Of a stretch of DNA of 64,000 nucleotides, positions 37,183-47,069 are shown piece after piece. This stretch comes from Phycicoccus endophyticus (GTDB lineage Bacteria; Actinomycetota; Actinomycetes; Actinomycetales; Dermatophilaceae), in NCBI RefSeq assembly GCF_011326735.1, contig NZ_JAANCN010000004.1, positions 1-64,000 of the forward strand, written 5' to 3'. The position numbers and the translations under genes were made by a program. Under the pieces are notes generated by a model. It made no database searches, was not told the origin of the DNA, and saw only the letters and a program-made list of their open reading frames with translations. Positions within the stretch are counted from its first letter, which is position 1; every line of letters begins with the position of its first letter.

Positions 37183-37671
37183 ATGGACGCCGAGCGCGAG
37201 GTGCTGACCTGGGCCGCCTTCGACGAGGCCGTGTGGTCGCTCGCCGAGCGGGTCGCCGGCGACGGGGTCCCCGACGCCGTCCTCGCCGTCGCGCGCGGTG
37301 GGCTGGTCGTCGGCGGGGCCCTCGCCTACGCGACCGGGGTCAAGTGCACCCCGGTCCTCAACGTCGAGCTCTACACGGGGGTCGACGAGCGCCTGCCCGA
37401 GCCCCGGCTCGTGCCCCCGGTGCCGGACCTCGGCGGCCTGGCCGGGGCCGACGTGCTCGTGGCCGACGACGTCGCGGACACGGGCCTGACGCTCGTCGCG
37501 GTGCGGGACTTCCTCGCCGGGCGCGTCGGGCGGGTCCGCACGGCCGTCGTCTACGAGAAGCCGGGCTCGCTCGTGCGTCCGGACTACACGTGGGGGCACA
37601 CCGACCGGTGGGTGACCTTCCCGTGGAGCGACCGCGAGCCGGTCTGCGCGCGCAGCGCCGCCACCGCCTGA
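37183..37671 (+). CDS. Phosphoribosyltransferase (xanthine/guanine type-like)
   Basis: The product is 162 residues. The PRPP loop is [18 protein letters not shown] and the N-terminal part contains [18 protein letters not shown], both typical of Gpt-like type I phosphoribosyltransferases. Near the C-terminus, [11 protein letters not shown] recalls the Trp-Val-x-Phe-Pro-Trp ending of this subgroup. It probably salvages a purine base, though the base preference cannot be read from sequence. Confidence 0.82.
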   Translation: MDAEREVLTWAAFDEAVWSLAERVAGDGVPDAVLAVARGGLVVGGALAYATGVKCTPVLNVELYTGVDERLPEPRLVPPVPDLGGLAGADVLVADDVADTGLTLVAVRDFLAGRVGRVRTAVVYEKPGSLVRPDYTWGHTDRWVTFPWSDREPVCARSAATA

Positions 37672-37692
37672 CGGCCACGGGCCACCACCGGG

Positions 37693-38445
37693 TCAGCCCG
37701 GCACGCGGAGGGTCGCGAGCACCGGGTGGTGGTCACTGACCGGCGGGCCGTCGTCGAGCACCTCGGCCCCGAGCACCTCCACGCCGCGCGCCAGCACCCA
37801 GTCGATGCACCCGCTGCCGGTGCCGTACCCGTGGAACGTCCGCGGCGCCCGCCCCGCGGTCGGGAGAACCGGCTCGAGGCACCCGGCGAGCACCCCCGCG
37901 AGCTGCGAGCCGGGCTCGGCGTTGACGTCCCCCGTGAGGACCACCGGGGCGTCACCGGCGACCTCGCCCACCAGCCCGCACAGCTGACGGGCCGCGAGCA
38001 GCCGGCTCTGCGGGCAGACGTGGTCCAGGTGGGTGTTGACGAGCACCACCTCACCGGTCCCCCCGCGGGACGCGAGACGGACCCAGGTCGCCATCCGGGG
38101 GAAGCCCTGGGTCGCCGTCCACCGCGTCCCGAGCCGGTCCGGGGAGGCCGAGAGCGCGACGTCGCCGCCCGCCACCGGCCGCCAGCGGTCACTGCGGTAC
38201 ACGACGGCGCAGTGCTCGTCCTCGTGCCCACCGAGGCGGTCGCGCCCGGACCACGCGAGCGGCCGCTCGGCCGGCGCGTCGGCGCACAGCTGCTCGAGCA
38301 TCGGCGCGAGCGCCTCCTGGGTCCCGACGACGTCGGGCTCGACCCGCGCGAGCAGGGCCGCGAGCCTCGGGCGACGGCTCGGCCAGTCGTGCGGCGGCGG
38401 GTCGTCCGGACCGCGCAGGTTGAGGGACATCACGGCGAGCTCCAC
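37693..38445 (-). CDS. Endonuclease/exonuclease/phosphatase family hydrolase
   Basis: The product is 250 residues. The fold's catalytic motifs are present: MSLNLRG (Asn), GTQEAL (Glu), VNTHLDHV (His), LTGDVNAEPGS (Asp-x-Asn) and SDHHPVLATL (terminal Asp-His). Without a signal peptide it is probably cytosolic. Substrate could be nucleic acid or a phosphorylated small molecule. Confidence 0.85.
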   Translation of the reverse strand: MELAVMSLNLRGPDDPPPHDWPSRRPRLAALLARVEPDVVGTQEALAPMLEQLCADAPAERPLAWSGRDRLGGHEDEHCAVVYRSDRWRPVAGGDVALSASPDRLGTRWTATQGFPRMATWVRLASRGGTGEVVLVNTHLDHVCPQSRLLAARQLCGLVGEVAGDAPVVLTGDVNAEPGSQLAGVLAGCLEPVLPTAGRAPRTFHGYGTGSGCIDWVLARGVEVLGAEVLDDGPPVSDHHPVLATLRVPG

Positions 38446-38491
38446 CCCGGCACGCTAGCCGCAGCCGGCGCGGGCTACGCCCCCGGGGACG

Positions 38492-38529
38492 ACGACGCCG
38501 CCGCCGGGCGGACCCGGGGGCGGCGTCGT
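38492..38529. terminator. Hairpin terminator after tsf
   Basis: Perfect 11-bp arms ACGACGCCGCC (38492-38502) and GGCGGCGTCGT (38519-38529) with a 16-nt loop, lying 22 bp past the tsf stop on the minus strand. No T-tract. Confidence 0.65.
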
Positions 38530-38550
38530 GGTCGGTGCGGTGGGCCCGCG

Positions 38551-39381
38551 TCAGGCGCCGACGCGGAACCGGACGAAGCCGGTGGCCTGCGCGCCCGCCT
38601 CCTCGAGGACCTTCGCCACGGTCTTCTTCGGCTCCTTGGCGAACGGCTGCTCGAGCAGCACCCGGTCCTTGAAGAAGCCGTTGACGCGGCCCTCGACGAT
38701 CTTGGGCAGGGCCGCCTCCGGCTTGCCCTCCTCCTTGGCCGTCGCCTCGGCCAGCCGGCGCTCGTGCTCGACGGTCTCGGCGTCGACCTCCTCGCGGGTG
38801 AGCACGCTCGGCGCGAACGCCGCGACGTGCATCGCGACGTCCCGCGCCACGGTGTCCTCGCCGCCGGTGGTCGAGACGAGGACGCCGATCTGCGCGGGCA
38901 GGTCGGGGCTCGTCTTGTGCAGGTAGGACACGACGTGCTCGCCCTCGAGCCGGGCGACCCGCTTGACCTCGATCTTCTCGCCGATCGTCGCGTTCGCGTC
39001 GTCGAGCAGCTCCTGGACCGACCGGCCGTCGGCGAGGGTCGACTTCAGGAGGCTGTCGGCGTCGGCGGCCCGCGTCGAGACGGCCTGGGCCAGCACCTCG
39101 TCGGCGAGGGCGCCGAAGCGCTCGCCCTTGGCGACGAAGTCGGTCTCGCAGAGGACCTCGACGAGGGTGCCCACGCCGTCACCGGCCCGGGCGGCGACCA
39201 GCCCGTTGGACGTCGTGCGCCCCTCGCGCTTGGTGACGCCCTTCTGGCCCTTGACGCGCAGGATCTCCTCCGCGGCGGCCAGGTCGCCGTCGGCCTCGTC
39301 GAGGGCGTGCTTGACGTCCATCATGCCGGCCGCGGTCTTCTCGCGGAGCGCCTTGATGTCAGCGGCGGTGTAGTTCGCCAT
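38551..39381 (-). CDS. tsf: Elongation factor Ts
   Basis: The product is 276 residues. The N-terminal UBA-like domain is ADIKALREKTAAGMMDVKHALDEADGD (quoted in part), followed by the catalytic EF-Tu contact motif VLCETDFVAKGERF. It is the nucleotide exchange factor of EF-Tu. It follows rpsB by 42 bp, the normal bacterial order, with a weak AGGAACC ribosome site. Confidence 0.97.
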   Translation of the reverse strand: MANYTAADIKALREKTAAGMMDVKHALDEADGDLAAAEEILRVKGQKGVTKREGRTTSNGLVAARAGDGVGTLVEVLCETDFVAKGERFGALADEVLAQAVSTRAADADSLLKSTLADGRSVQELLDDANATIGEKIEVKRVARLEGEHVVSYLHKTSPDLPAQIGVLVSTTGGEDTVARDVAMHVAAFAPSVLTREEVDAETVEHERRLAEATAKEEGKPEAALPKIVEGRVNGFFKDRVLLEQPFAKEPKKTVAKVLEEAGAQATGFVRFRVGA

Positions 39382-39423
39382 GGTTCCTATCTCGCTCGTG
39401 GTGGGTGGACGGGGATGCCCGGG

Positions 39424-40383
39424 TCAGGCCTGGTCGGCGGTCGCCTCGGCCTCGACGGGAGCGGCCTCGACGGCCGGAGCGGCGTCCGCGGCCGGAGCGG
39501 CCTCGGCGGCCGGAGCGGCCTCGGCGGCCGGAGCAGCCTCGGCGGCCTCGGGGGCCGTGGCGGCCGCGGTCTCGCCGGCCTCCGGGGCGACCTCGGCAGC
39601 GGCCTGCTCGGCCTCGCCGCCGAGCAGCTCGCGCTCCCACTCCGCCAGCGGCTCCTCGCCCTGGGCCTGCTCGCCGGTGGCGGCCTGCCCGCCCGAGCGG
39701 GCGATGAGGCCCTCGGCGGCGGCGTCGGCGATGACGCGGGTCAGCAGGGTGACCGAGCGGATGGCGTCGTCGTTGCCGGGGATCTTGTAGTCGACCTCGT
39801 CGGGGTCGCAGTTGGTGTCGAGGATGGCGATGACCGGCAGCCCGAGCTTGCGGGCCTCGTCGACCGCGAGGTGCTCCTTCTTGGTGTCGACGACCCAGAC
39901 GGCCGAGGGGACCTTGGACATCGAGCGGATGCCACCGAGGGTCTTCTCGAGCTTGTCCTTCTCGCGCTTCATCATCAGGAGCTCCTTCTTCGTGCGGCCG
40001 CTGCCGGCCACGTCGTCGAAGTCGACCTCCTCGAGCTCCTTCAGGCGCGTGAGGCGCTTGGAGATCGTCTGGAAGTTCGTGAGCATCCCGCCGAGCCAGC
40101 GGTGGTTGACGTAGGGCATCCCGACCCGCGTGGCCTGCTCGGCGATCGGCTCCTGGGCCTGCCGCTTGGTCCCGACGAAGAGGATCGTGCCCCCGTGGGC
40201 GACGGTCTCCTTGACGAACTCGTAGGCGTTGTTGATGTAGGTCACCGACTGCTGCAGGTCGATGATGTAGATGCCGTTGCGCTCGGTCATGATGAAGCGC
40301 TTCATCTTCGGGTTCCACCGGCGGGTCTGGTGCCCGAAGTGGACGCCGCTCTCGAGGAGCTGGCGCATGGTGACGACGGCCAT
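39424..40383 (-). CDS. rpsB: 30S ribosomal protein S2 with long Ala/Glu/Pro tail
   Basis: The product is 319 residues. The core (residues 1-235) is standard S2: [24 protein letters not shown] (partly quoted), [12 protein letters not shown] and [13 protein letters not shown]. The last 70-80 residues are an Ala/Glu/Pro-rich tail with four to five repeats of about six residues (AEAAPA), coded by 18-bp units. An AAGGAG site precedes ATG 40383. The tail should be disordered; long S2 tails occur in actinobacteria. Confidence 0.95.
   Translation of the reverse strand: MAVVTMRQLLESGVHFGHQTRRWNPKMKRFIMTERNGIYIIDLQQSVTYINNAYEFVKETVAHGGTILFVGTKRQAQEPIAEQATRVGMPYVNHRWLGGMLTNFQTISKRLTRLKELEEVDFDDVAGSGRTKKELLMMKREKDKLEKTLGGIRSMSKVPSAVWVVDTKKEHLAVDEARKLGLPVIAILDTNCDPDEVDYKIPGNDDAIRSVTLLTRVIADAAAEGLIARSGGQAATGEQAQGEEPLAEWERELLGGEAEQAAAEVAPEAGETAAATAPEAAEAAPAAEAAPAAEAAPAADAAPAVEAAPVEAEATADQA
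39463..39540 (-). repeat. 18-bp tandem repeat in the S2 tail
   Basis: About four and a half copies of an 18-bp unit; the units at 39499-39516 and 39517-39534 are identical (GGCCTCGGCGGCCGGAGC) and flanking ones differ by a few bases. Encodes Ala-Pro-Ala-Ala-Glu-type repeats. Confidence 0.8.
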
Positions 40384-40666
40384 CGTCGTTCTCCTTGTGC
40401 TGTGAGGTTGTCAGTTGTCGTCGGTGGAGCCCGAGCCCCGGAGGGTGGACCCACCTGCCTGGCGCCCTGACGCACCCCGGACGACCGTGGCCACGAGGGC
40501 CGCGCTCGCCACTGCCGTGGTGCGCCCCTGCGTGAAGCTCGTCGCAGGAGGATGACGCGCGAGATGTGGCTCCCCGCGTGCACGCACACGGAGGCCATCG
40601 GACATGGTACGTGCCGCCCGGGCCGCGACGGAAATCGGCCGGGGGTGGCCGCGTAGCCTGCGAGCC
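40384..40666. other. Divergent intergenic region rpsB / aminotransferase
   Basis: A 283-bp gap that must hold the rpsB-tsf promoter on the minus strand and that of the aminotransferase on the plus strand. GGGTCCACC-type inverted segments near 40440-40460 could fold in the rpsB leader, but I see no known leader motif and no clean -35/-10 pair. Confidence 0.5.
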
Positions 40667-41833
40667 ATGCCCCGCACCCCCGGACACCCCGCGCTCGCCG
40701 AGCTCGGCACGACGGTCTTCGCGACGATGACCCAGCTGGCGCTCGAGAAGGACGCGGTCAACCTCGGTCAGGGCTTCCCGGACACCGACGGCCCGCGCGA
40801 GGTGCTCGACGCCGCGGTCGAGGCCATCCGCAGCGGGCGCAACCAGTACCCGCCAGGTGCCGGCTACCCCGAGCTGCGCGCGGCGGTCGCCGCCCATCAG
40901 GAGCGCTTCTACGGGCTGCGGCTCGACCCGGCACGCGAGGTGCTCGTGACGGTCGGTGCGACCGAGGCCATCGCGGCCGCGGTGCTCGCGCTCGTCCGAC
41001 CGGGCGAGGAGGTCGTGACGTTCGAGCCGTACTACGACAGCTACGCCGCGACCATCGCGTTGGCCGGCGGGGTGCGCAGGACCTCCCTGCTGCGCTTCCC
41101 CGACTTCGCCGTCGACGAGGCCTCCCTGCGGGCCGCCTTCTCACCGCGGACGTCGATGGTCCTGCTCAACACCCCCCACAACCCGACCGGCCGGGTGTTC
41201 TCGCGCGAGGAGCTCGAGCTCGTCGCCGAGCTGGCCCGCGAGTACGACGCCTGGGTGGTCACCGACGAGGTGTACGAGCATCTCGCCTTCGACGGGCGCC
41301 GGCACGTGCCCATCGCCACCCTGCCCGGGATGGCCGAGCGGACCGTCACCATCTCCTCGGGCGGGAAGACGTTCGCGACGACCGGGTGGAAGGTCGGCTG
41401 GCTCAGCGGGCCGGCGGAGGCGGTGGCCGCCGCCCGGGCGGTCAAGCAGTTCCTCACGTTCGTCGGCTCGGGACCGTTCCAGCCGGCCGTCGCCGCCGGG
41501 CTCGGCCTGCCCGACGCGGTCTTCGAGCGGCTCGCGGCCTCGATGGCCGGCAAGCGCGACCGGCTGGTCTCCGGGCTGCGCACGGCCGGCTTCGAGGTCC
41601 CCGTCCCCGAGGGGGGCTACTTCGTGCTCGCCGACGCCGCTCCCCTCGGGGTGCAGGACGCGGTACAGCTGTGCTTCGACCTGCCCGACCTCGCCGGCGT
41701 CGTCGGCGTGCCGGCCTCGGCGTTCCACGACTCACCGCGCAGCGCCCCCACCCTCGTGCGGTTCGCGTTCTGCAAGGAGGACGCGGTCCTCGACGAGGGG
41801 TGCCGGCGGCTCGCCCGGCTGCGCGGCGCCTGA
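40667..41833 (+). CDS. Class I aminotransferase (DapC-like)
   Basis: The product is 388 residues from ATG 40667. It is a PLP fold type I enzyme: NLGQGFPDTDGP, LLNTPHNPTGRVFSREEL, VVTDEVYEHLAFDG, and the PLP lysine in SSGGKTFATTGWKVGWLSGP. It ends with VRFAFCKEDAVLDEGCRRL. These match the actinobacterial group that includes N-succinyldiaminopimelate aminotransferase (lysine and peptidoglycan precursor synthesis) and kynurenine/methionine-type enzymes. DapC is the likeliest choice but not certain. Confidence 0.82.
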   Translation: MPRTPGHPALAELGTTVFATMTQLALEKDAVNLGQGFPDTDGPREVLDAAVEAIRSGRNQYPPGAGYPELRAAVAAHQERFYGLRLDPAREVLVTVGATEAIAAAVLALVRPGEEVVTFEPYYDSYAATIALAGGVRRTSLLRFPDFAVDEASLRAAFSPRTSMVLLNTPHNPTGRVFSREELELVAELAREYDAWVVTDEVYEHLAFDGRRHVPIATLPGMAERTVTISSGGKTFATTGWKVGWLSGPAEAVAAARAVKQFLTFVGSGPFQPAVAAGLGLPDAVFERLAASMAGKRDRLVSGLRTAGFEVPVPEGGYFVLADAAPLGVQDAVQLCFDLPDLAGVVGVPASAFHDSPRSAPTLVRFAFCKEDAVLDEGCRRLARLRGA

Positions 41834-41944
41834 GCACGGGCCGCCCGGCCCCACCCGTCCACAGGGCGCGCCGGACGGTGCCGTCGTCCACAGTCCCGGG
41901 CGCGTGTCTGGCCGTGTCGGCGGGTCCACCCCGACCGTGGGGGC

Positions 41945-42535
41945 GTGACTACCGTGAGCGCCGCCACCGCCGCCGTCCTGACCGCCCTGGCCGTTGCCGG
42001 GGCGGCGGCCGCCGCTCCCCGGGCCGGGGATCTGACCGGCTCGGGGTGGCCCCTCGGCGAGGCCCCGCGCGACCTGCCCTCGGTGCTCCCCGCGCCGGAG
42101 CGGGCGGTGCCCCGGTGGCGCTGGCCTCTGCGCCCCCGGCCGGAGGTGGTGCGGCCCTTCCTCGCGCCCTCCTCGCCCTGGGGTGCCGGCCACCGCGGCC
42201 TCGACCTCGCGGCCGGACCAGGGGCCGGGGTGTCGGCGGTGGAGGCCGGTGTGGTCACCCACGTGGGCCGGGTCGCCGGGCGGGGCACCGTGACGGTGCA
42301 GCACGCCGACGGGCTGCGCAGCACCTACGAGCCGGTCGCCGGGTCGGTGGCCGCCGGGGACCGGGTCGCGGCCGGCGACCGGCTGGGCACGCTGGAGCCG
42401 CGCGCCTCCGCCGGCGCCCACTGTGTCCGCTCCTGCGTCCACCTCGGGGCGCTGCGCGGCCAGGCCTACCTCGACCCGCTGCCGCTGCTCACCGGTCGCG
42501 GGCGCATCCGGCTCCTGCCGCTCGGGGACCGCTGA
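41945..42535 (+). CDS. Exported M23 (LytM-type) peptidase-like protein
   Basis: The product is 196 residues from GTG 41945. Residues 1-25 are an Ala-rich signal peptide. The LytM/M23 domain spans about 85-190: HRGLDLAAGPGAGVSAVEAG carries the first zinc ligands (H...D). The usual final H-x-H pair appears only as CVHLG, so one ligand may be replaced by cysteine or the domain may be inactive. M23 proteins bind or cut peptidoglycan. An M23 gene near rpsB is a conserved actinobacterial neighbour. Confidence 0.82.
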   Translation: MTTVSAATAAVLTALAVAGAAAAAPRAGDLTGSGWPLGEAPRDLPSVLPAPERAVPRWRWPLRPRPEVVRPFLAPSSPWGAGHRGLDLAAGPGAGVSAVEAGVVTHVGRVAGRGTVTVQHADGLRSTYEPVAGSVAAGDRVAAGDRLGTLEPRASAGAHCVRSCVHLGALRGQAYLDPLPLLTGRGRIRLLPLGDR

Positions 42536-42551
42536 TCCGCGCCCGCAGGTG

Positions 42552-43463
42552 TCACGCGCGCGGGTGGGCCTGGGCGTAGGAGCGCTTGAGCCGGTCCACG
42601 GACACGTGGGTGTAGATCTGGGTCGTCGCCAGCGAGGCGTGCCCGAGCAGCTCCTGGACCATCCGCAGGTCGGCCCCGCCCTCGAGCAGGTGGGTGGCGG
42701 CACTGTGCCGCAGGCCGTGCGGCCCGATGTCCGGGGCGTCCTCGACGTGGGCGAGCAGCCGGTGCAGCGCCTCGCGGACCTGACGTGGGTCGACCCGCCG
42801 GCCCCGCCGGCCGAGCAGGAGCGCCGGCCCGCTCTCTGGCCTGACCACCCGGGGGCGGCCCCGCGCGAGCCAGTCGGTGACGGCGTCGCGTGCGGGGGCC
42901 CCGAAGGGCACGCGACGCTCCTTGTCGCCCTTGCCGACGACCCGCAGGACGCACTCGCCGAGGTCGACGTCGTCGACGTCGAGGCCCGCCAGCTCGGCGA
43001 CCCGGATCCCGGTGGCGTAGAGCAGCTCGAGGGCGGCCCGGTCGCGCAGGTGCAGCGGGTCGTCGTCGTCCGCCGCCACGGCGGCGACCTGCAGGAGGGC
43101 GGCCGCCGAGCGCTGGGCCAGTACCGGTGGCAGTGTCCGCTGGCGCTTTGGTGCGGCGAGCCGCAGCGACGGGTCCTCGGCGACCCGGCCGGTGCGCTCG
43201 CACCAGCGGAAGAACGCGCGCAGCGAGGCCGCGGTGCGGGCCAGGGTGGAGCGCGCCACCCCGCGACGGGCCAGGGTGCCGAGCCACCCCCGCAGGTCGG
43301 CCAGGGTGACCGCGCCCACCGCGCCCTCGTCGGTGGCGCCGACGGCCTCGAGGAAGGCCGCGACGTCGCGCGTGTAGGCGCGCACGGTGTGCTCGGAGCG
43401 GCCTCGCTCGGAGCGCAGGTGTCGCTCGAAGGCCGAGAGGACCTCGGGAGGGTCGACGCTCAC
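42552..43463 (-). CDS. xerC: Tyrosine recombinase XerC
   Basis: The product is 303 residues from GTG 43463. It has the N-terminal SAM-like domain ([23 protein letters not shown], in part), then catalytic residues: Arg in [12 protein letters not shown], Lys in [12 protein letters not shown], His-x-x-Arg in [13 protein letters not shown], His in [17 protein letters not shown] with the nucleophile Tyr. The size and its place next to dprA mark it as the chromosome-dimer resolvase and not a phage integrase. Confidence 0.92.
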   Translation of the reverse strand: MSVDPPEVLSAFERHLRSERGRSEHTVRAYTRDVAAFLEAVGATDEGAVGAVTLADLRGWLGTLARRGVARSTLARTAASLRAFFRWCERTGRVAEDPSLRLAAPKRQRTLPPVLAQRSAAALLQVAAVAADDDDPLHLRDRAALELLYATGIRVAELAGLDVDDVDLGECVLRVVGKGDKERRVPFGAPARDAVTDWLARGRPRVVRPESGPALLLGRRGRRVDPRQVREALHRLLAHVEDAPDIGPHGLRHSAATHLLEGGADLRMVQELLGHASLATTQIYTHVSVDRLKRSYAQAHPRA

Positions 43464-43549
43464 GCCGCCACGGTGACACCCTCGCCTCCCCGGTGCAACG
43501 AGAACCGCCGCGGCCGTGCAACTCCCGCCGACCCCGACCCCGCTGCCGC

Positions 43550-44704
43550 TCACGGGTCTCGGCCGGCACCGAGGCCGGCCGTGGTGCTCAGCGGCGGGGT
43601 GCGGGTCTTGCGCCAGCACCCCTCGCGCTGCTCGAGGAGGCCGAGCGCCTCGAGGACCGCGACCGCGGCCGGGACGCGTGCGGGGTCGACCCCCGCGACG
43701 ACCGCGAGGCGGTGGGACGGCAGCCAGCGGCGCACCGGTGCCGCGGACCACACCGCGTGCTCCACGGCGTCGAGGTCGTCGGTCGGCAGCGGCACGGGGC
43801 GGGGCTGGGGGGCGAGCTCGTCGCCGATCCGAGCGGCGAGCTCGGCGACCTCGGCGGTGTCGGTGACGAGCACGGCGTCGGTCTCGCGCAGCAGCTGGTG
43901 GCAGCCCGCGGAGGTCGCGCTCGTCACCGGGCCGGGGACCGCCGCCACCGGCAGGTGGTGCTCGCGGGCCTCGCGCGCCGTGGACAGCGAGCCCGAGCGC
44001 AGCCCGGCCTCGACGACGACGGTGGCCCGGGCCAGCAGGGCGATGACCCGGTTGCGGGCGAGGAAGCGGCTGCGGTGCGGCAGCGCGCCGGGGGGCATCT
44101 CGCTGACGACGGCCCCGCTGGCGCGCACGGCCTCGATCAGCGCCCGATGTGCGCGCGGGTAGGCGACGTCGGCACCGCAGGCGAGCACCGCGACCCCGGG
44201 ACCCTCGGCCGCCAGCGCCCCGCGGTGTGCCGCGGCGTCGATCCCGTAGGCGGCCCCACTGACCACGGTCCACCCCCGGGTGGCCAGGCCCTCGCCGAGC
44301 TCGCTCGCCACCCGCAGCCCGTACTCGCTCGCGGCCCGGGAGCCGACGACGGCGACCGAGCGCTCGGCGAGCGCGGCGAGGTCGGGCTCGCCCCGGACGT
44401 AGAGGCAGTACGGCGGTGACGTGTGCCGGTCGAGGCCGACCGGCCACCCCGGGTCTCCCGGGACGAGGACCCGGGCCCCGCTGGCCTCGACGGCGTGCGC
44501 GAGAGCGCCCAGGTCGAGCTCCGGCAGGCGCACGGAGGACTCCGGCCCGGCGGCGCTCTCCCGTCGGCGGACCCGGGCCAGGGTCGCGACCGCCCCCTCG
44601 GCGGCGAGCCCGCGCACCGTCGACCCGTGCTTGGGCTCGACGAGGAAGGACAGCGCGACCCGGGCCCAGCGCTCCTCGCGCTCGAGCGGGTGGGCCGGCC
44701 TCAT
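43550..44704 (-). CDS. dprA: DNA-processing protein DprA
   Basis: The product is 384 residues; ATG 44704 overlaps the comM stop by 4 nt. The Rossmann-like DprA domain shows [51 protein letters not shown] and [12 protein letters not shown]. The C-terminal winged helix (residues about 300-370) is present. DprA loads RecA on incoming single-stranded DNA in natural transformation; in actinobacteria it is kept even where competence is unproven. Confidence 0.94.
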   Translation of the reverse strand: MRPAHPLEREERWARVALSFLVEPKHGSTVRGLAAEGAVATLARVRRRESAAGPESSVRLPELDLGALAHAVEASGARVLVPGDPGWPVGLDRHTSPPYCLYVRGEPDLAALAERSVAVVGSRAASEYGLRVASELGEGLATRGWTVVSGAAYGIDAAAHRGALAAEGPGVAVLACGADVAYPRAHRALIEAVRASGAVVSEMPPGALPHRSRFLARNRVIALLARATVVVEAGLRSGSLSTAREAREHHLPVAAVPGPVTSATSAGCHQLLRETDAVLVTDTAEVAELAARIGDELAPQPRPVPLPTDDLDAVEHAVWSAAPVRRWLPSHRLAVVAGVDPARVPAAVAVLEALGLLEQREGCWRKTRTPPLSTTAGLGAGRDP

Positions 44705-46245
44705 GCCGCCACCCCCTCGGCGCGGCGCAGGGCCAGCCCGGCGGCGACGTCCTCGCGGGTCGGCGCGACCCGACCGGCGAGGTCGGCCGAGGACCAGGCG
44801 ACGCGCAGCACCCGGTCGTAGCCGCGCAGGGTGATCCTCCCCGCGTCCAGGGCACGGTCGACCGCGAGGGTCACGGCCGGGGGCAGCCGGTAGGGGGCCC
44901 GGCGGAGCACGTGCCCGGGGACCAGCCCGTTGACACCCCAGCCGCCGGCCGCCCAGCGCTCGGCCTGGGCCCCCCGGGCGGCGAGCACCCGCTGCGCCAC
45001 GACGGCGCTGGGCTCGCCGGTCTCCGCCCCGAACGCGGCCCGCCGCACGGGCGGCACGTGGACGCGCAGGTCGACCCGGTCCAGCAGGGGGCCGGCGAGC
45101 CGGCCGGTGTACGCCCGGATCTCGCGGGGCTGGCACGTGCACTCGACCCCCTTGCCGAACCCCATGCCGCACGGGCAGGGGTTGGCCGCGAGCACGAGGA
45201 GGAAGCGCGCCGGGTACCGGACCACCTGGCGGGCACGGGCGATGACGACCTCACCGCTCTCCAGCGGCTGGCGCAGGGTCTGCAGCACGGCACTGCGGAA
45301 CTCCGGGGCCTCGTCGAGGAAGAGCACGCCCCGGTGGGCTCGGGAGACCGACCCCGGCAGCACCGCACCGGAACCACCCCCGGCCAGCGCGGCGGCCGAG
45401 GTGCTGTGGTGCGGCGCGACGAACGGCGGGGTGCGCTCGAGCGCGGTGACCTCGCCGACCGGTGCGACCAGGGAGCGCACCGCGTGCACCTCGAGCGCCT
45501 CCTGTCGGCTCAGCGGCGGCAGCACGGTGACGAGCCGTTCGGCGAGCATCGTCTTGCCCACCCCCGGCGGGCCGGTCATGAGCAGATGGTGGGCGCCGGT
45601 CGCGGCGAGCTCGAGGGCGGCCCGCGCCTCGGGCTGGCCGACGACGTCGGCCAGGTCGAGACCCGGGGAGCCCACGGGTGCCGGCGCGCCGGCGCGGGGC
45701 GCGACCGGTAGTGCCGCCACGTCGGCCGCGGCCCGGTACCACTGGACCACCTCCGCGAGCGAGCCGGCGCCGTGGACGGTCACCTCCTGGACGAGCTGGG
45801 CCTCGGCCACGTTCTCGCCCGGCACGACGACGTGCCGGGCGCCCCGGCGCGCCGCGGCGAGGACGGCCGGCAGGACACCGCGCACGCCACGCAGCCGGCC
45901 GTCGAGGGAGAGCTCACCGAGGTGGACCACCCCCTCGACGAGCGAGCGCGGCAGCACCCCCGCGGCGGCGAGCACGGCGACGGCGATGCCCAGGTCGAAG
46001 GCGGAGCCGCGCTTGGGGACCGACGCCGGCGAGAGGTTGACCGTGACCCGGTGGGGCGGGACGGGGACCCCGACGGTGGCCGCCGCGGCCCGGACCCGGT
46101 CCGGCGCCTGCGCGCAGGCGGTGTCGGGCAGGCCCCCCACGGTGAAGCTCGGCAGGCCGGACCCGATGTGCGCCTCGACGTCGACGAGCGTGCCCTCGAG
46201 GCCGGTGAGCGCGACGGCGTGGGTCCGGCCCAGGCCGAGGGTCAC
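44701..46245 (-). CDS. comM: YifB/ComM family AAA ATPase
   Basis: The product is 514 residues from GTG 46245. The N-terminal Lon-like domain ([21 protein letters not shown] in part; [23 protein letters not shown] in part), the Mg-chelatase-type AAA core with Walker [16 protein letters not shown] and Walker [12 protein letters not shown], a CPCG/CTC zinc-like cysteine cluster near residue 365 and the C-terminal Mg-chelatase domain are all visible. ComM is a branch-migration helicase that helps integrate transforming DNA. It overlaps both yraN and dprA. Confidence 0.93.
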   Translation of the reverse strand: MTLGLGRTHAVALTGLEGTLVDVEAHIGSGLPSFTVGGLPDTACAQAPDRVRAAAATVGVPVPPHRVTVNLSPASVPKRGSAFDLGIAVAVLAAAGVLPRSLVEGVVHLGELSLDGRLRGVRGVLPAVLAAARRGARHVVVPGENVAEAQLVQEVTVHGAGSLAEVVQWYRAAADVAALPVAPRAGAPAPVGSPGLDLADVVGQPEARAALELAATGAHHLLMTGPPGVGKTMLAERLVTVLPPLSRQEALEVHAVRSLVAPVGEVTALERTPPFVAPHHSTSAAALAGGGSGAVLPGSVSRAHRGVLFLDEAPEFRSAVLQTLRQPLESGEVVIARARQVVRYPARFLLVLAANPCPCGMGFGKGVECTCQPREIRAYTGRLAGPLLDRVDLRVHVPPVRRAAFGAETGEPSAVVAQRVLAARGAQAERWAAGGWGVNGLVPGHVLRRAPYRLPPAVTLAVDRALDAGRITLRGYDRVLRVAWSSADLAGRVAPTREDVAAGLALRRAEGVAA

Positions 46246-46628
46246 GACCCCACCCCGGCGACATGCCGCACCCGGGCCGGCTCGCCGGGCCGGCAGAGCA
46301 CCCCGACGACGTCGACCCGCAGCCCCTGCCCGGCCTGCGGGTGCCGGCGCGCGTACGCCGCGGCGAGCCGGCGCAGCCGGAGGGCCTTGGCCGCGGTGAC
46401 CGCCTCGACCGGCTCTCCGAAGGCCGTGCCCCGGCGGGTCTTGACCTCGCAGATGACGAGGCACTCGCCGTCGCGGGCGACGATGTCGACCTCCCCGTGC
46501 TCACAGCGCCAGTTGCGCTCGAGCACCTCAAGGCCCCGCTCACGCAGGTAGCGTGCCGCCAGCTCCTCGCCGTAGCGGCCGAGCGCCGCCCTCGGCGCGG
46601 CCGGGCCGGCGCCCGTCGGTGTCGTCAT
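46242..46628 (-). CDS. UPF0102 (YraN) nuclease-like protein
   Basis: The product is 128 residues from ATG 46628. It has a restriction-endonuclease-like core: LGRYGEELAARYLRERG, then GEVDIVARDGECLVICEVKTR with the D...E-x-K active-site pattern. The biological role is not settled. It overlaps comM by 4 nt. Confidence 0.88.
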   Translation of the reverse strand: MTTPTGAGPAAPRAALGRYGEELAARYLRERGLEVLERNWRCEHGEVDIVARDGECLVICEVKTRRGTAFGEPVEAVTAAKALRLRRLAAAYARRHPQAGQGLRVDVVGVLCRPGEPARVRHVAGVGS

Positions 46629-46754
46629 GGCCCGACCCCACCGTCGGGCTGGCGCCGGCGCCAGCCCCGGCCGGCAACCTGTGGACACCGGGCCCGGCGT
46701 GGAGTGCCTGTGGACGAGCCGCGCGGGCCGGACGGACGGCCGCCCGGCCCGGTC

Positions 46755-47069
46755 TCAGAACTCGCCCTTGGGCAGCTCGAGCTCGCTCTTGGCCAGCTCC
46801 TCGACGTTGACGTCCTTGAAGGTCACGACGCGCACGGTCTTGGCGAACCGGGCAGGGCGGTAGATGTCCCACACCCAGGCGTCGTGCATCGTCACGTCGA
46901 AGAAGACCTCGCCACCGTCGCTGCGGACCTTCACGTCGACGCTGTTGCACAGGTAGAAGCGCCGTTCGGTCTCCACGACGTGGCTGAAGAGGCCGACGAC
47001 GTCGCGGTACTCGCGGTAGAGGGCGAGCTCGGCCTCGTTCTCGTACCGTTCGAGGTCCTCCGAGCTCAT
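46755..47069 (-). CDS. DUF2469 protein
   Basis: The product is 104 residues, beginning [23 protein letters not shown] (part shown). It is a highly conserved small actinobacterial protein found just after rnhB. It contains [11 protein letters not shown] and [37 protein letters not shown] (quoted in sense only). The function is unknown. Its start overlaps the rnhB stop by 4 nt. Confidence 0.9.
   Translation of the reverse strand: MSSEDLERYENEAELALYREYRDVVGLFSHVVETERRFYLCNSVDVKVRSDGGEVFFDVTMHDAWVWDIYRPARFAKTVRVVTFKDVNVEELAKSELELPKGEF

Noticed and set aside
42552-43463. Possible phage or genomic-island integrase
   Set aside because: Size, motif set and the conserved dprA-comM neighbourhood identify XerC. 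No attachment repeats or phage genes are nearby.
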